Source: Tilletia caries (lineage: Eukaryota > Basidiomycota > Exobasidiomycetes > Tilletiales > Tilletiaceae). From it: DNA of 64,000 nucleotides. Both the position numbers and the translations under genes were made by a program. The first letter of the stretch is position 1; every line of letters starts with the position of its first letter. The stretch covers positions 1,612,001 to 1,676,000 of the forward strand of contig JALUTQ010000041.1 of assembly GCA_032718865.1 (NCBI GenBank), read 5' to 3'. Under the pieces are notes generated by a model. That model saw nothing but the letters and a program-made list of their open reading frames with translations. It was not told the origin of the DNA and did not search any database. Of the stretch, positions 1 through 12,367 are shown piece after piece.

Positions 1-3000
1 GATTACGGTTGGACGTGAGTCTCTCTTACCACTCTCAGAAAGTACTCCTGTATTTCAACTCCTCTGCTGATCAATCTTGCCCCCGCCCCCAATCTTCGAC
101 CCTCCGCATCCCTGCTGTGATAGGCATACCGCAAAGATGCGATCTACCGCCACTTCCTGCAGTCCAAACGCGAGCTAATACGGGTACAGGAGCGTCTGGA
201 TGAGAAGGAGCACAGACTGCTTGATGCGGAGGAGCGGATACAGGCCTTTGACGTCTTCTGGGAGACGCTTGTCGAAGATGTCCGGTTATTGTTCAAGGAC
301 GAGGCTGCGCTTGACGACGTCGATCGGACAGGTGAGTGTTTGTCATACCTCCCTCCCTCCCCCTTCGCAGCAGGGAGACGGGGATGGGTCTTCTGAATTT
401 CGCGGCATTCTGATTTGTTAAGTAACGCCCCGCTTGTCTGGTAGCCTTCCTCGATGCCATCCCGTTCACGACTACGCCCCTCTCGCGAAAGGTGTTCTCG
501 AGCACGATGGAGGCTCGCACTGCCGCCACTCGTTCTGTCCTTACTCGCATCGCTTCACTCGCTGCCAAGAGCGACGCTCCGGATGTGGATAGTCTTCGAG
601 CGCGCTGTCATGAGCGCACCACTGAGGTGAGTCGCTCTGCGCGAGTATTCTCTCCTTTCATATGTGTCTCAACTTCCATGTCTTTTACATTATGCCCGCG
701 ACGTTTAGGCCGCGTTCCTCAAAACGTCCCTGGCCTCTGCCCAAGCGACGATTGATACCCTTAGCGACGAGCTGTCCGAAGCCAGAGAGGCTCTCTCTCG
801 CGTCGAGCTTCGCGCCGACCGTTCACAATCAGGAGCAGTCCGCTCCGCAGAGATGAGCGGGCAAGAGCGCGCCGCAGAGGAGGCAGCCCGTGCCGAGCGC
901 GAGGCCCTCCAGGCCGATGTAGAGAAACTCAAAGCGGAGCGCGAACGCCAGCGCACGATGCCAAATGGCGCAGGGGCTAGCGTCGGAGGTGTGGACTCCA
1001 AACCTGCCAATGGGTCTTCTTCTGCTGAGAACGGGCCGGAGGAAGGAAGTCCCGCCGAGGCGGAGGCGAAAGCGCGGGCTGACCTGGCCGAGCGCCTAAA
1101 TGAGGCCCAGAAGATCTCTGCGAGGAGACTGGACGAGCTCTCAAAGCTTCGTTCCCAGCTGGCCGAGGCGGAGGGTCAGGTGTCTCGCTTGAACAGGGAT
1201 CTGAACTTCATCCCCGACGGAGCGGTGCGGAGGAGCGAGCTTTTCAAGTCGGCTGATCGGGAGGTGGTAAGGAAGGAGCGGGAGATCGAGTTTGCGGATG
1301 CGAAGTATCTGCGCGTGCGGAAGGAGAATGAGGAGTTGCGGGAGAAGATGGGCAAGCATAAGGAAGAGGTCACGGTGCGTTTCTTTTGCCTGCTCTGACC
1401 GGTTGTTGTGGCATCGCCGCGCGACGTCGCTGATCCAACCTTTGTCCATATGCTTCGTTGCAGAAAACGCTCAATGCCGAGCTTGAGAAGCTCCGCGCCT
1501 CGGTCGTCAACCGCGACGCTGATATCGCCCGTCTCCGCACTGTCCGCGATCAGCTGCAAACAGAACTCAACGATCGGAAGTCGAAGGACAAGGACAAGTT
1601 CTCGAGCGCGGAGGAGACTCGCGGACTTCTTACGGCCAAACAGGTCTTGCTTGGCGTGTTTGGGAACGAAAATCGGATGTGGAGAATGAAAGACGCTGCG
1701 CGACGGGGTGATCAGGTCGCTATGGATGCCTTGCTGCAGCAGGGCCCTAGCTCTGGGCAAGGTGCGGAGCCTCCTATCTCGGTCGAGGACCAGCTCTTTG
1801 CTCGTCTCCGGGCGGCCGAGTCGCTCGCTCAGGATCGACAACGCGAGTTGGACGCTCTCGCCTTGGGCGCGTCGGAAGCGGAGCTAGCGGCCAACTTGGC
1901 GAAAGCCCAGAAGGAGCTCGACGAGCTGAAGGCGCTGCTCGCTGTTGTTGCCAAGGCGAATGAGGACCCGGATCCGGAGGTGCTGAAGGCGCGGTTGGCG
2001 GAGCAGAGCAAGAAGGTCGCTGAGCTGGAGCGGAAGGTGGTCGCTGAGACCACGCGGGCGGACGCTGCTTGTGATGATCTGGACCAGATGAGCCTGGCGT
2101 ACGAGCCGATGGCGAAGCTTGCGGAGGACAAGGTCAAGCATTTGACGACGCTGGAGGATCGCGTCATTCGACTGAACACTGAGGTGAGTTTGTTTTTCCC
2201 ACATGTGCGAGGCAGACATCTCGGTTTCCTGACGCGAGCGACATACTGCTGGCCTTTCTGCAGAAATCGAAAGCGGACAACAAGTTCTTCGCGGCGATGC
2301 GGTCGAAAGAAGCGCTCGAGGCTGAGCGCAAAGTGGCCTTGCGGAACGCGGAGCGACAGAATCTTGTGATCCAGCAGCTGACGGAGACGGAGAAGACGCA
2401 CCAGTCCCATGCCGCTGCGCTCGAGCAAGAACTCACCACAGCGGGCAAGCTCCGGGACGAGCTCGAGAAGCGAGTCCAGCGTCTCCAGACCCAGCTCTCC
2501 AATATCGCCTCGGAGAACTCGACGACGCGCGAAAAGAGCGAGCTGTGCATCAAGGAGCTGTCGTCCCTGCAGAAGGAGCGTCGCGGGGTGGACCAGAAGC
2601 TGTTTGAGCTTACCGAGGAACGGGCTGGGTTGACGAAGGAGGTTCAGAAGGCGAAGGTGGAACGGGACGCTGCTGTTGTTTTGAAGGAGAAGGCGTTGAA
2701 GCGGCGCGGGACGGAGAGTGCGGGTGGGTCTACTAATGTTGAGGCGGAGTCATTACGGGTGAGTTTTTTTTTGTTTTTTCTTTCGCATCCCTCTCTTCGC
2801 TGCCACGACGTGAGACTGACGATGCTTGTACTACTGCTCACACCCAGGCCCTGCTGCGATGTTCATCATGCAAGGACAATTTCCGGGAACGCATCATCAC
2901 GAAGTGCATGCACACGTTCTGTTCGCAGTGCATCGAGGCGCGCATTCAGACGCGGCAGCGGAAGTGTCCGCATTGCGGGATTGCGTTTGCGCAGAGCGAT

Positions 3001-3204
3001 GTCCAGATTTTGTACTGTGAGTTTTTCCTGCCCTCCGCAACATTATGTGCTTGGGAAACTGATCGCGGCTCATTTCTTCATCTCCAACCCCACCCTCGAC
3101 GCGTCGCCGCACGTTCGGCCTTGGCTGCGCTTCTTGCACGCTCTGCTGCTATCCTCTTTTGTCACCCTTCCGCTGTCCACCCTTCCGCGCGAATAGTGCA
3201 ATGA
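1..3204 (+). CDS. BRE1: E3 ubiquitin ligase Bre1 (5' end outside window)
   Basis: Bre1 works with the E2 Rad6 to monoubiquitinate histone H2B in the nucleus. Exons that join in frame are 1-14 (partial), 124-331, 445-626, 709-1374, 1464-2183, 2264-2758, 2848-3016 and 3197-3204, each bounded by GT..AG. The visible part is about 820 residues. It is almost entirely charged, heptad-like coiled coil, and ends in a C3HC4 RING (2860-2999) with the CSSC, CMHTFCSQC and CPHC metal ligands. The product ends ILYLQ, close to the usual Bre1 C-terminus. The last exon adds only eight bases (TG-CAA-TGA), so the stop codon is spliced on. The next gene starts 350 bp downstream on the same strand. The family call is firm from the coiled coil plus the terminal RING; the small first exon piece and the tiny last exon are inferred from splice signals and frame only. 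Confidence 0.88.
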
Positions 3205-3557
3205 AAATTGGCCCAGCTACACTTGTGTTTACTGTAACCGTTCCTACTGCTTGCGGTATCGAACAGAATGAGAACTGCTTGGAAACGGAGATTGTGGCTT
3301 GAGTGGCGTGGGAAAGTGGAACCGCGCGGGGTCCACGTTCGGTATTTTCGACGTCCCTCGTCTTCCCGACCTCCATCTACAATTCTGGGCATATCTCTTT
3401 CTCCCTCTCGCATCGCTGAGCTTCAAGAGGACTTTCAAACGTGTAGCGAGTGTCAAGGTGGGTGTAAAGAGGAGAGAAAAGACGGCAGCGAGCTGGATAC
3501 TTATCGTCCTTATATTTCAAGATCCCACAGTTCTATCGCGCAGAGAGAGTCAAGACC

Positions 3558-6500
3558 ATGTCGAACCCTCTAAACACGCATCCAGCAACGAATGGCCAAC
3601 CCAGCTCGACAGAGACTCCTCTCTCTCTGGAATCCACGATGCAACCGATGGAGGAGAACGAGCTGACAGTACTGGCCGCTCAGCTCGAGGAGTTGCGATC
3701 AAGAATCCCAGATCTGCCACCATCACAACAACAGCAGCAGCAGGATGGAGGTCTTCTGGCTCCTGCCCCCTTCTCCGCTCTTTCGCACCAACATCAACAT
3801 CAACAGCAAGATCCTCGATATGCGACTGTTGCGGATCCGAGATTGCCCTCCCATGATGTCTCCCATCATGGCCTGCCTTTGGATCCTCAACTTAGTGCCG
3901 CCTCCGCTGCTGATTCGGTCCGATTCCCTTCGAATGGGAATGCTACCAAAAGGACGGCAAGTCAAGCTTTCGCCCATGAGGAGGTGATCGACGGTCGCGG
4001 TACAGAAAGCAATGCCGGTGCCAGTGGAAGTGGAAACGCAAATGGAAATGGAAGTGCTAGCGGTAATGCTCCACCCTCGTCGCGATCCATGCCCGACTTC
4101 GTCCGATTGACGGCCGCCGGTGGATATCACTCTCGCGACCCGAACGCAGATGCGGATCCTGCGCTCCGATATTGGGTCGAGACTCCCTCCGGCTGGATCA
4201 CAGCAGCTGCTCATCCGTTCGCAGCGGCTGGACTTCCTGCTGAAGAAACGTGGTCGGCTCAAGCGAGGAAGTCGATTGAAGCGGTGCCCAGTGGATACAT
4301 GCGATTCTTCAAGTTGATCGATCGTAAACAACGGCTCTCTAACCCGCGGGGTAAAGGCAAAGCGACGGCGACAACGGCGGCAACTGCGGCGGCGATCAGC
4401 CCGGATCAGTCGACTGAGGGAAAGGACGTAAAGATGGAGTGGCGTGAACTCTACCGGTGCAAGGCATGCGGGGCTGAGCAGGATAGCCAGGCAGGACATA
4501 CGGAGAATGTTCAGAAACATATTCGGCTGAGGAAGTGCAAGCGGCTCATCGATCCGCCGTTCCGATCGGGGTTGCTGCAAGACAAGGATCCGATGGTCCA
4601 AGCCGTGCTGAAGGCACCGCATGCCGAAAAGGGAAATGATCGTAGCGAGGCGGCTGCACTGGTCTCAACAGCGCCCACTCAGCCTTGCTCGGCGCCAGTC
4701 GAGCCCGCCACGGTGGACGCCCACATGCTGAGCTCGATTCGCGACTTCCTCCTTCAGATCCGACAACCCTTCAGCTTCGTCGGGTCGAAGGAGTTTGCTC
4801 TTTTCATCAAGGAGATGAAGATGACGGCCTTGGACCTCGGACAGACGCCTGAGGCGGACCTGATTGAAAGTCTGCAGCATGCCGAAAGTCGGTTGGACAA
4901 TGTCCTCCATACGGGACTTGAAGTCATCAAAGAACGACAGCTTGCTACCTTTGCATCTCTTTGTATCCTCCCGGTCAAGTCGTCAGCCTCTACTTTGCTG
5001 GCTCCCGCCACTCATGCACAGGTCCTTCTCTGGCTGCATCATGCCGATGGTCTCGATAAGGTCGGATGGTTCTCGGTCGGATGTACGACGATCAAGCTTG
5101 TCGATCCTGATCCTCAGAAGCCGTCGGTGGATGCTACCTTTTCCGCCTTCCTTCAGCAAGCTCTCACAGGCCTCGGCAAGAAGGGTACTGGCTCAGTCCC
5201 GGTCCGCATTTCGAATCCATCGCTCGCTGGGCTCCATGCACTTAGCGTGGGTGTGGAGTCTCGGGTCAAACTTGACTGTGTCCCGGAGCCCGCACAATCG
5301 ATCTCTCGTGCTGCGGAGCTCTTCTTGGCGCACCTCGGTCTCGATGTCATTAGCAAGACCCAGCACATGAGCCTGCTTGGCTCTTCAGGGGCACCTTCAT
5401 CACTCGCCTTCCAGGATCTCTCGAACTTGGGCAACACCCTCAGTACGGAGCTGAGTCGGCCCAGAAAGCTGCGGGCGATCTCGGGCAAAGCCGGTACACC
5501 TCAGTCGATTCGGAAAGCAGTGTCCGTGATCTACGCAGCTTCGGAGGCCGTCCTACTCGCCTCGTCGCAGCAACCCCAAACTCCCCCATTCGAAATCTCG
5601 CTGGTTCTTCTCGATCTGACTCGAGCCGAGCCGGGTTCGTTCACGTGGCGAGACTGGGCTGCTGCCCTTGTAGCGGTTCACGACATCCAGCGATATCCTG
5701 CTAAGAAGCCGGCCCTGCTCGGCGTGCTCCTTCCGATGAGTCCCGCGGAACTTGACGAGCTGCAGACGATAGCCGGCCTGTTACGCCAGATGATCAGCGT
5801 CATGAATATGCTGGAAAGTCCGGGAACGAGTCTCGGCAACGAGCTGCCCGTTGTCTGGAGCACGCTGGCGTCCTTGCAGGCAGCCATCCAACAACATGCC
5901 GTCCTTGCGCCCGCATTGCAAGCGACGGCAGAGCAGCTCAAACGAGAAGCGATGCAGTTCGCGCAGTCCAAGGCTCACCTTTTGGCGACGATCCTTCATC
6001 CCTCGCACCGCTTGCTAAGATTGTACCGGCTCGACGTCACCTTGGCGAAGCGAGCCTTGGATCATCTGATCTTAGAATTCGGCAGTGCGCAAACTGTGCC
6101 AGCCAGTATCGACGGCACACAACCCGCGATGGACCAGTCGGTCAACTACGCCGACGTCTTCCCGGATTTGGCCGAAAGCGTAGAGACGGAGTCCATCGTG
6201 TACTCGAATAGGGAGCTGAAGTCCTTACTGCAGAGACTTGACCCTGCTTCGCGGACGTGGCTTGCCAGCCCTGGATCGCCCCTCTCCTCATCGATGCACG
6301 CGTACTGGAGCGAGCCTGGGCGGTCGGAGCTCCTGGTTCGTGCGGCGAACCGGTACCTGTGGATGCTGCCGAACACGGCGAGTAAGCTGTCAGAAGTAGC
6401 GTGCTCGGAGGCAACTCAGTTCGGCTCGGCGGCGGCGGCGGGAGGCGGCAATGGGAGCAGCGGTGGCGGGATTGCGATCGAGGAGCCGGTGCTGGGCTTG

Positions 6501-6566
6501 GTGACACACCGCATGCGGCGGTTCTCGCGCAATCTTTCGCTGGTGTACCCTGGTCTCCCGCCCTGA
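3558..6566 (+). CDS. BED-finger protein resembling a hAT transposase, probably host gene
   Basis: This is a single uninterrupted reading frame of 1002 codons in a region where neighbours have several introns. The first ~170 residues are low complexity, with a poly-Gln run near residues 56-62 and Gly/Asn/Ser repeats. A zinc-finger-like cluster follows: C301-x2-C304, H314, H321, C327, the layout of a BED finger. Around residues 395-415 the segment RQPFSFVGSKEF matches the PFSFVES-type motif that opens the catalytic half of hAT transposases, and an acidic-poor, helical ~500-residue region follows. I cannot identify a complete DDE triad, nor the usual C-terminal hAT dimerisation motif. No terminal repeats flank it. 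I infer a domesticated or decayed hAT-derived protein. The alternative is an unrelated zinc-finger regulator; no precise function is claimed. Confidence 0.55.
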   Translation: MSNPLNTHPATNGQPSSTETPLSLESTMQPMEENELTVLAAQLEELRSRIPDLPPSQQQQQQDGGLLAPAPFSALSHQHQHQQQDPRYATVADPRLPSHDVSHHGLPLDPQLSAASAADSVRFPSNGNATKRTASQAFAHEEVIDGRGTESNAGASGSGNANGNGSASGNAPPSSRSMPDFVRLTAAGGYHSRDPNADADPALRYWVETPSGWITAAAHPFAAAGLPAEETWSAQARKSIEAVPSGYMRFFKLIDRKQRLSNPRGKGKATATTAATAAAISPDQSTEGKDVKMEWRELYRCKACGAEQDSQAGHTENVQKHIRLRKCKRLIDPPFRSGLLQDKDPMVQAVLKAPHAEKGNDRSEAAALVSTAPTQPCSAPVEPATVDAHMLSSIRDFLLQIRQPFSFVGSKEFALFIKEMKMTALDLGQTPEADLIESLQHAESRLDNVLHTGLEVIKERQLATFASLCILPVKSSASTLLAPATHAQVLLWLHHADGLDKVGWFSVGCTTIKLVDPDPQKPSVDATFSAFLQQALTGLGKKGTGSVPVRISNPSLAGLHALSVGVESRVKLDCVPEPAQSISRAAELFLAHLGLDVISKTQHMSLLGSSGAPSSLAFQDLSNLGNTLSTELSRPRKLRAISGKAGTPQSIRKAVSVIYAASEAVLLASSQQPQTPPFEISLVLLDLTRAEPGSFTWRDWAAALVAVHDIQRYPAKKPALLGVLLPMSPAELDELQTIAGLLRQMISVMNMLESPGTSLGNELPVVWSTLASLQAAIQQHAVLAPALQATAEQLKREAMQFAQSKAHLLATILHPSHRLLRLYRLDVTLAKRALDHLILEFGSAQTVPASIDGTQPAMDQSVNYADVFPDLAESVETESIVYSNRELKSLLQRLDPASRTWLASPGSPLSSSMHAYWSEPGRSELLVRAANRYLWMLPNTASKLSEVACSEATQFGSAAAAGGGNGSSGGGIAIEEPVLGLVTHRMRRFSRNLSLVYPGLPP

Positions 6567-6788
6567 CGCCTGGCGAGTGGCGACGCTTGCCGCGCAATTT
6601 TCGCCCATCGCAGACTTATAACGATGCCAGAAGCGCCGCATGGACAGCCTGGCACAGGCATGCCTCCCAGACCGTCGCCGAAAGCCAATGAAGAGACATG
6701 CATTGTCATATGTCGGCTCATGTCGTGTCCACATCATGTACATAAATAGCATCGTGGGAAAATCAGGTATCATTCATCGCAGTCGTTA

Positions 6789-9700
6789 TTACAGTTCATC
6801 GTCTGAGCCGTCCTCTTCGTCGGGGTTGGACTCGACGAACGGCCGATATTCGGTGCTATCCTGTGCCCGAAGCAAGCGTCGACGAACTTCGCTCTCATCC
6901 TCCACCGTTGAGTACCCTCTTCCGCCAAAGTAGGAGAGCAGGACCGGAAGAAGGACCAGACCGTGGAGCGCGCCGAGAATGATGAGGGCAAACCACATGT
7001 TGGCGTAGTATAGCTTCAGCCTAGGATGCGCGAAATGGGAGGTGAAATGTGAAAGGTCAGTGAAAAGGCGTTGAGTGGCAAGAGTTTTACTATACTCACA
7101 GTTCGGAGCGAGTGAACGCAAGGACAGAAATCCCGACCAGCTTGGTTCCCGTGATTCCACTCAGGACCTGATGTAATGATGAGCGTCAGCACGGTACCCA
7201 GCAGATGCTGGACGACAGAAACGTTGTTTCACTCACCGAGCTTCCGACATCAACGAGTGCCGCCCACGCACGCTCGTCGCGTTCACGTTGTGCCATGGGA
7301 TGCTTGCTGGGAAGCGCTGCGGGAGCGCGTACGAAGGCGCGCGCCACATGGGCGCAAAACTCGACGCAGATAGCTGCGCATACACTCAGATTGACCAGAG
7401 TGAGAGCATTGAGACCAATGCCCCAGACACCCATCATGGCGCTTACTCCGAGCAAGGCCGAGGCAACGCAGCCGGTGACGACCATTCCGGTACGCCAGCT
7501 GCCTAGCAAGAGCGTCATGATGGCAAAGATGGCCAGCGCTGCGCCGCCCAGGACTTGTAGAGCTGTTGCGGGCAGATGCGAGTACTGGTCGAAGAAGACC
7601 GAAAAGACACTGTATGCGAAGACATCGGCGCCAGTACGTTCGGCGATGTCGGCACTGATGCGTTCCGATGCCGCGAGAGCGTCGATGAAGTCGGATTGAG
7701 AGCGGAGAGGGGTGTGGTATGTGCGGAAATGGGAAGCTTCGATCCCGGGAGACGCGCCGTCTTGCGATGGCGGCAGAAGACTCAGGGCAGTCGAATACGC
7801 AGCCTGGCCGCCGAGCGGACAGTTCTCGTCCGTTGGCGTCTTTAGCCAGTTGTCCAGATACCGCATAAATTCACCGTCTTCTGGAAGGCCGGCCATGGTG
7901 ATATTCCACGGGGGCTCACGGTCCTCGAAGCACGGCTTACAGGCGTAGGGCGAGTCAGAGGCGCGACAGAATTGAGTCGGGTCACGTTTCTTGACTCGGC
8001 AGCAGGTCTCCAGCACAGGGTTGAGCGACGAAAGGAAGTCGTCGATCCAACTGCTTGCCGGCTCCGCTAGGAAGGAGACGTCAGGGCGCTTGCGTTCTCC
8101 CTCGAGCGTGTTTGCAAGGGAGAGATTTTGACAAGTCGTGAATCGTCCACACAGCCCTTGTTGGCCCGGTCGCATGGTCGCGTCGATGTTTCGGGCAACG
8201 AAGTATACGGGCGGGCCGACGTCGAGATACGTCTCCAACGCATCGAAGTAGGTCCGCAAATAAGAAGTCGAGGACAAAGCCAGCCGTTGATCCAGACCCA
8301 TGTCGACCTTGTGCGTGCCGATGACGGATAGCACGAAGAGTCCGCTGAACAGGAACAGTACGATACGCTTGACGGAGCGCTTCAGCAAGAATGGCGCATA
8401 ATGTTTGCGGATAAAACGACCCAGCTTGCCCTCCGATGCTAGTGCTGATGGCCCGCCACTGACGGCCAACGAGTCATACTCATGCGCCGGAGTCGGAGCG
8501 AATCGGATGCACGGCAGACAATCGACCCGGTTCGACTCCACTCGCCGAGCGTCGAGTGCCATGGCGGCGACGAAGACGGTGCACTGCAGGACGGCGGCAA
8601 TGAACATGCTGCCAGCTGCATACAGCGCAAAGTTGCGGACTGCAGGCATGGGTACAATCGCACCGAGCAGGAAAGACGTGATCTGCGTGGTGGCGCTCAG
8701 CAGGATCGAGGGCCCAATCCGAGATAGCGCTTTCGCGGCTCGTTGGGCAGCGGGAACCGAAGGGTTGCGAGGGAAGGCGCCGCTGTACGAGGTCACCTCG
8801 GTCTCATCTCCGTCAAAGCTGTCCATCTCGTCGTCCGCATCGCCTGCGAGGAGACTGTCATCTTCATGGTGACCCATCCCAGGCACGACACTAACGCTCG
8901 ATTGTCGATTGGCGCCCAATGCGCTCCGAGCGCTTGCCAATGCATTTTGTCGGTCCATCTCGTGGCAGAGCAGGAATATGTTGTCCACGCCCACGGCGAG
9001 CACGAGGAACGGAATCACCTCGGCAATGACGAGTGTCACTTTGACTCCGAGTGCGCTGAAGATGCCGACTGCAGACGACACGGACATGAGCACGATCGTG
9101 ATACCGAACAGACCGAGCATGAATTTGGACTGGACGAAGATGGTCCGGCCCCAAGATGTCTGCGTCCCAGTTTGCGCTCGTCGCCTGCCGACGAATGGAA
9201 TGAAGCCGAGTAGTTTACCCGCGACACCAGTGCGGACGGAGTCACCGTGCGGGCCGGAACCGCCTGCAGTGGCGGAGGCAGCATTGGCCGAGCGAGTCTC
9301 GCCACCGAGCGTCACAGCCGCATACAGGAACATCAGCAGATACGACAGCACGACGATTCCGATATCCGTGTTGCTACTGCTGCCGAGCTCCTGTTCCAAA
9401 CTGACCTCGGTGCTCAGCGCGAGTTCTACGCCGAGCTTTCTGCGACGGGCGCCGAGGGGATGCTCGGGTACCGTCTTGCCATCGGCTGTTTGTGAGATGC
9501 CAGCGAGGGAGAAGAGGAAGGTCTCCAACGTCCGCTCCCATTCTGCGGCTCGTGCAATAGTATCAGCGTCTAAGCTATTACTGACGACCCATGTGACAGC
9601 AGCAGCACGGGCTTCGCTCGGACGCCCTTCCCGAAGTCCATCCGTTTCGACAGCATCGACGTCGGAGACGACAGACGGGATCCCACCCAAGACGATGTTC

Positions 9701-12043
9701 CGCTTGAGGGGTTGTCCGAATTCAGGAAGACAGTTGCCGGGTTGCAAGGCACAGTTGTCGAGTTCGTCAGCCCAGTTGTCCGGACCGAGACCGCGACCGA
9801 CCAGATCATTGTTGAAGTATCCGAGGACGCTCTGTACCACGCACGGCCCACCAGGTCCGCTCGGCGCAAAGCATACATCTTGGAAGGTGAGGCCGCTGGG
9901 TTCGGAGCGGAGTTCGCGGATCGCGGACTCGACGTCGGACCACCACTGAAGGCGATCCCATGTGAGAGCAGGTTTGGCGTCTATCAAGTATGCGGTGATG
10001 TTGTCGCCTCCCTTCCCTTCCTGTACCAGGGCTGGAAGTGTACTGCTGGTACGGGGTCGCTGTGTTGCGAGATCCTTCCCGGTAGCGTCCATAACGAATA
10101 CTTGTTGCGTGCGGTAGAAGGGCCCGAAGTGCTCGTCGAAGTACTCCTTCCTCAACTTGCTCTCCGAGTCCTTTGCCACCCACAAATGCACAGGATCGGT
10201 CTCGACCGCGAAGTGCATCCACCCGAGGTTAGCCAAAGCCAGGAGCGCGAGCGCGATCGCAAAGGTGAGGAAAGGATTCGAAGCCGAGGCGTAACCGAGT
10301 TTGTAGAAGAAACGGGAGAGATGAGTCGAGAGCGCGTAGGAGCGTGGTTGAGTTGTGTCCAGGGCGGCTTGGGGACCTCCGAATTCACCCACGCCCCCGA
10401 GGGCACTTCGGCCTCCAACAAGATCGCCACCACTCGACAGTGAATCGTCCTCAGTGACAGCACTAGCTTCTCCCCGTCCGCCAGCCATCCTCGACCCTGA
10501 ACTGCTCTGACTTCGCCCGACACCCATGCCCGCCGAGCGCACACGGTCACCTGACCGGCCCATGGTGCCTGCCGCCGACGACAGACCCGAGCGCCATCCC
10601 GAAGGCTCAAAGTCTTCCGAATCAAGCCGGACGCGCTCGAAGCCGCTCCCTTCGCTGACGACACTCATCCCACTCTCGCGATGGCGAATGCCCAACCTCC
10701 TACGCTTGTTCACCCCGCTCTCAACCTCAGGGGGCGTCGCGCCCGTGATCCATGCCCAGCCCCGACGAAGGAAGCGCACGAGAACCGCGGGGCCCTTGGT
10801 GGTAGAGAGCAAACCGAGCGAGAACGCGAGGATGCCAAAGAGGTAGATCATGCAGACTGTGAAGGTGAAGCAGGTCACAGGTCCGATATGGCAGACTTGG
10901 CCGTGGGCTGCTGCCTTGGAGGGAGGCAGGCTGACGGGTGGCAGGGCGGCGCATACTGCTGGACAGTCTACACATGCGCATCGGGAGGAGAGAGCTGAGT
11001 CGCTGCAGGAGCGTGGGGGCGCGTCGAAGGGTATGATATCTGCGGTTGGGATGGTGTCGTTTGAATGCTTCTTCTGGAGGTGGGCGAGGTTGATTATGGG
11101 TCGGCTCGCTTTGTTTTCCGTCCCTTCAACGACGACAAACGCTTCCTGCCCATTCTTCTTGTGTGCTAAGCTGGGAACCGAATTCGTCGGCTCCGCGTCC
11201 TTTGCTGGTACGCGCGGGAAGTTGAGTTGGAAGGGACTTCCCAAGGGCTTCTCATCCCCCAAGAACTTAAGAAACGCATCGGCATTCCTGGCCCCGCCAC
11301 CAATGAAATCCATCACAAAGCTGTTCCCCGCGCCGAACTGGACATCCTTGCAGGAGTCATAGAACGCGGTCCGGAAGGCGTCGCCAACGTAGAAGTTGAC
11401 CTCCTTGACCGCTTCGCCGAACTTCTTGTGCCGGTCCCCTGCGGCTGGCGCAGCCTCCGACTTTGAGATATTGGACTGCTGCGCACTGCCGGCGCCGGCG
11501 ATGGCAAGCTGAGGCAGCTCGCGTCCTCCTACGCCACCGTCCCCGCCGATCTTCTGCGTCTCGAGCACGTCAAGAAAGCCAGCCTGGTCCGGGTCGCATG
11601 TGAGCGCGCAGAAGAGGGCGCGAAAGTTGTTCCGGCAGGCCGGGCAGGAGGAGATCAGAGGCTCGACTTGGTCCAGGTTCGCTTTGAGGGCGTCGACTTG
11701 TTCGGGCTCGCAGCAGACGGGGCCGGAGCTGTATGTCGGGCCGCAGACGTCGACGAGGGCTTTCTTGAAGGCGTCCGAATCAGGCTGGGTTCCATTAACC
11801 AAGGGAGGCAGGGAAGACAGGTTCAGTCATATCTGTATGGAGAATCGAACAGGGCCTCGTCTGGCCACTCACCTTCTTTGCGGGCTCGGCTTCGATGGCA
11901 CAGGGAAGCGCGGGCGAGATGAATGACTTCTGGCCACAGTTGCCGCGCATGTTGCACTTCCCTTGCTTCGCGTTCGCGCCTGTGTGCAGCATCGCCGCAG
12001 CCGCAGAGGCGGACGCGGACAGCGGGGGCGCGTCTGAGATCAT
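6789..12043 (-). CDS. NCR1: Niemann-Pick C1-type sterol transporter
   Basis: NPC1/Ncr1 moves sterols out of the vacuole/lysosome lumen through a polytopic membrane protein. Minus-strand exons 12043-11873, 11784-7237, 7167-7100 and 7020-6789 join in frame to about 1672 residues, longer than the usual ~1200-1300 because of a Ser/Gly-rich cytosolic insertion after the first membrane segment. The luminal NPC1_N domain is recognisable from GKCNMRGNCG, the CGPTYSSGPVCC motif and LISSCPACRNNF. A sterol-sensing domain spans roughly residues 865-1130, with VIPFLVLAVGVDNIFLL. A second RND-type membrane block closes the protein, followed by an acidic tail. The start is uncertain: the N-terminus before GKCNM is not a convincing signal peptide, so a further 5' exon upstream of 12043 is possible. 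It converges on the 1002-residue gene and is divergent from VPS51. Confidence 0.9.
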
Positions 12044-12367
12044 GACCGTCCGGAGAGCAGCACACGGGCGCCTGCTTCGTTCTGATTTGGGTGTTCTTCA
12101 CGACTGGGAGCGGATGACCCTCTTGGCTCCTCGTGGTTCTCCGTCTCGCCCGTGCTCAAGCTTACTCCCCCCCCTGACGACATGGTTGCGCAGGACTTCC
12201 ACCCGCACTCAATGCACGCTGTGGTCCAAGCTCGACACGCGGCCAACGCCTGAAGGGGTCACAAGGAAGAAGGCACGCTCACTCGTTGCAGTCATCCCCG
12301 TTCGAGCGCCTTCAAGGGGGGGAGACAAGGTGCACGCTCAGGCACACCGCTTGTTCGTTTCGATTAA
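12044..12367. promoter_or_regulatory. Shared divergent promoter region of NPC1 and VPS51
   Basis: This 324 bp gap separates the first supported codons of NPC1 (minus) and VPS51 (plus), so both promoters must lie here unless NPC1 has another 5' exon inside it. I see no clear TATA box. A C-rich run is present near 12164-12175. Confidence 0.5.

Noticed and set aside
3268..3856. Short open frames upstream of and overlapping the 1002-codon gene
   Set aside because: They overlap the real start in other frames and show no conserved feature; the region is better read as the 5' leader.
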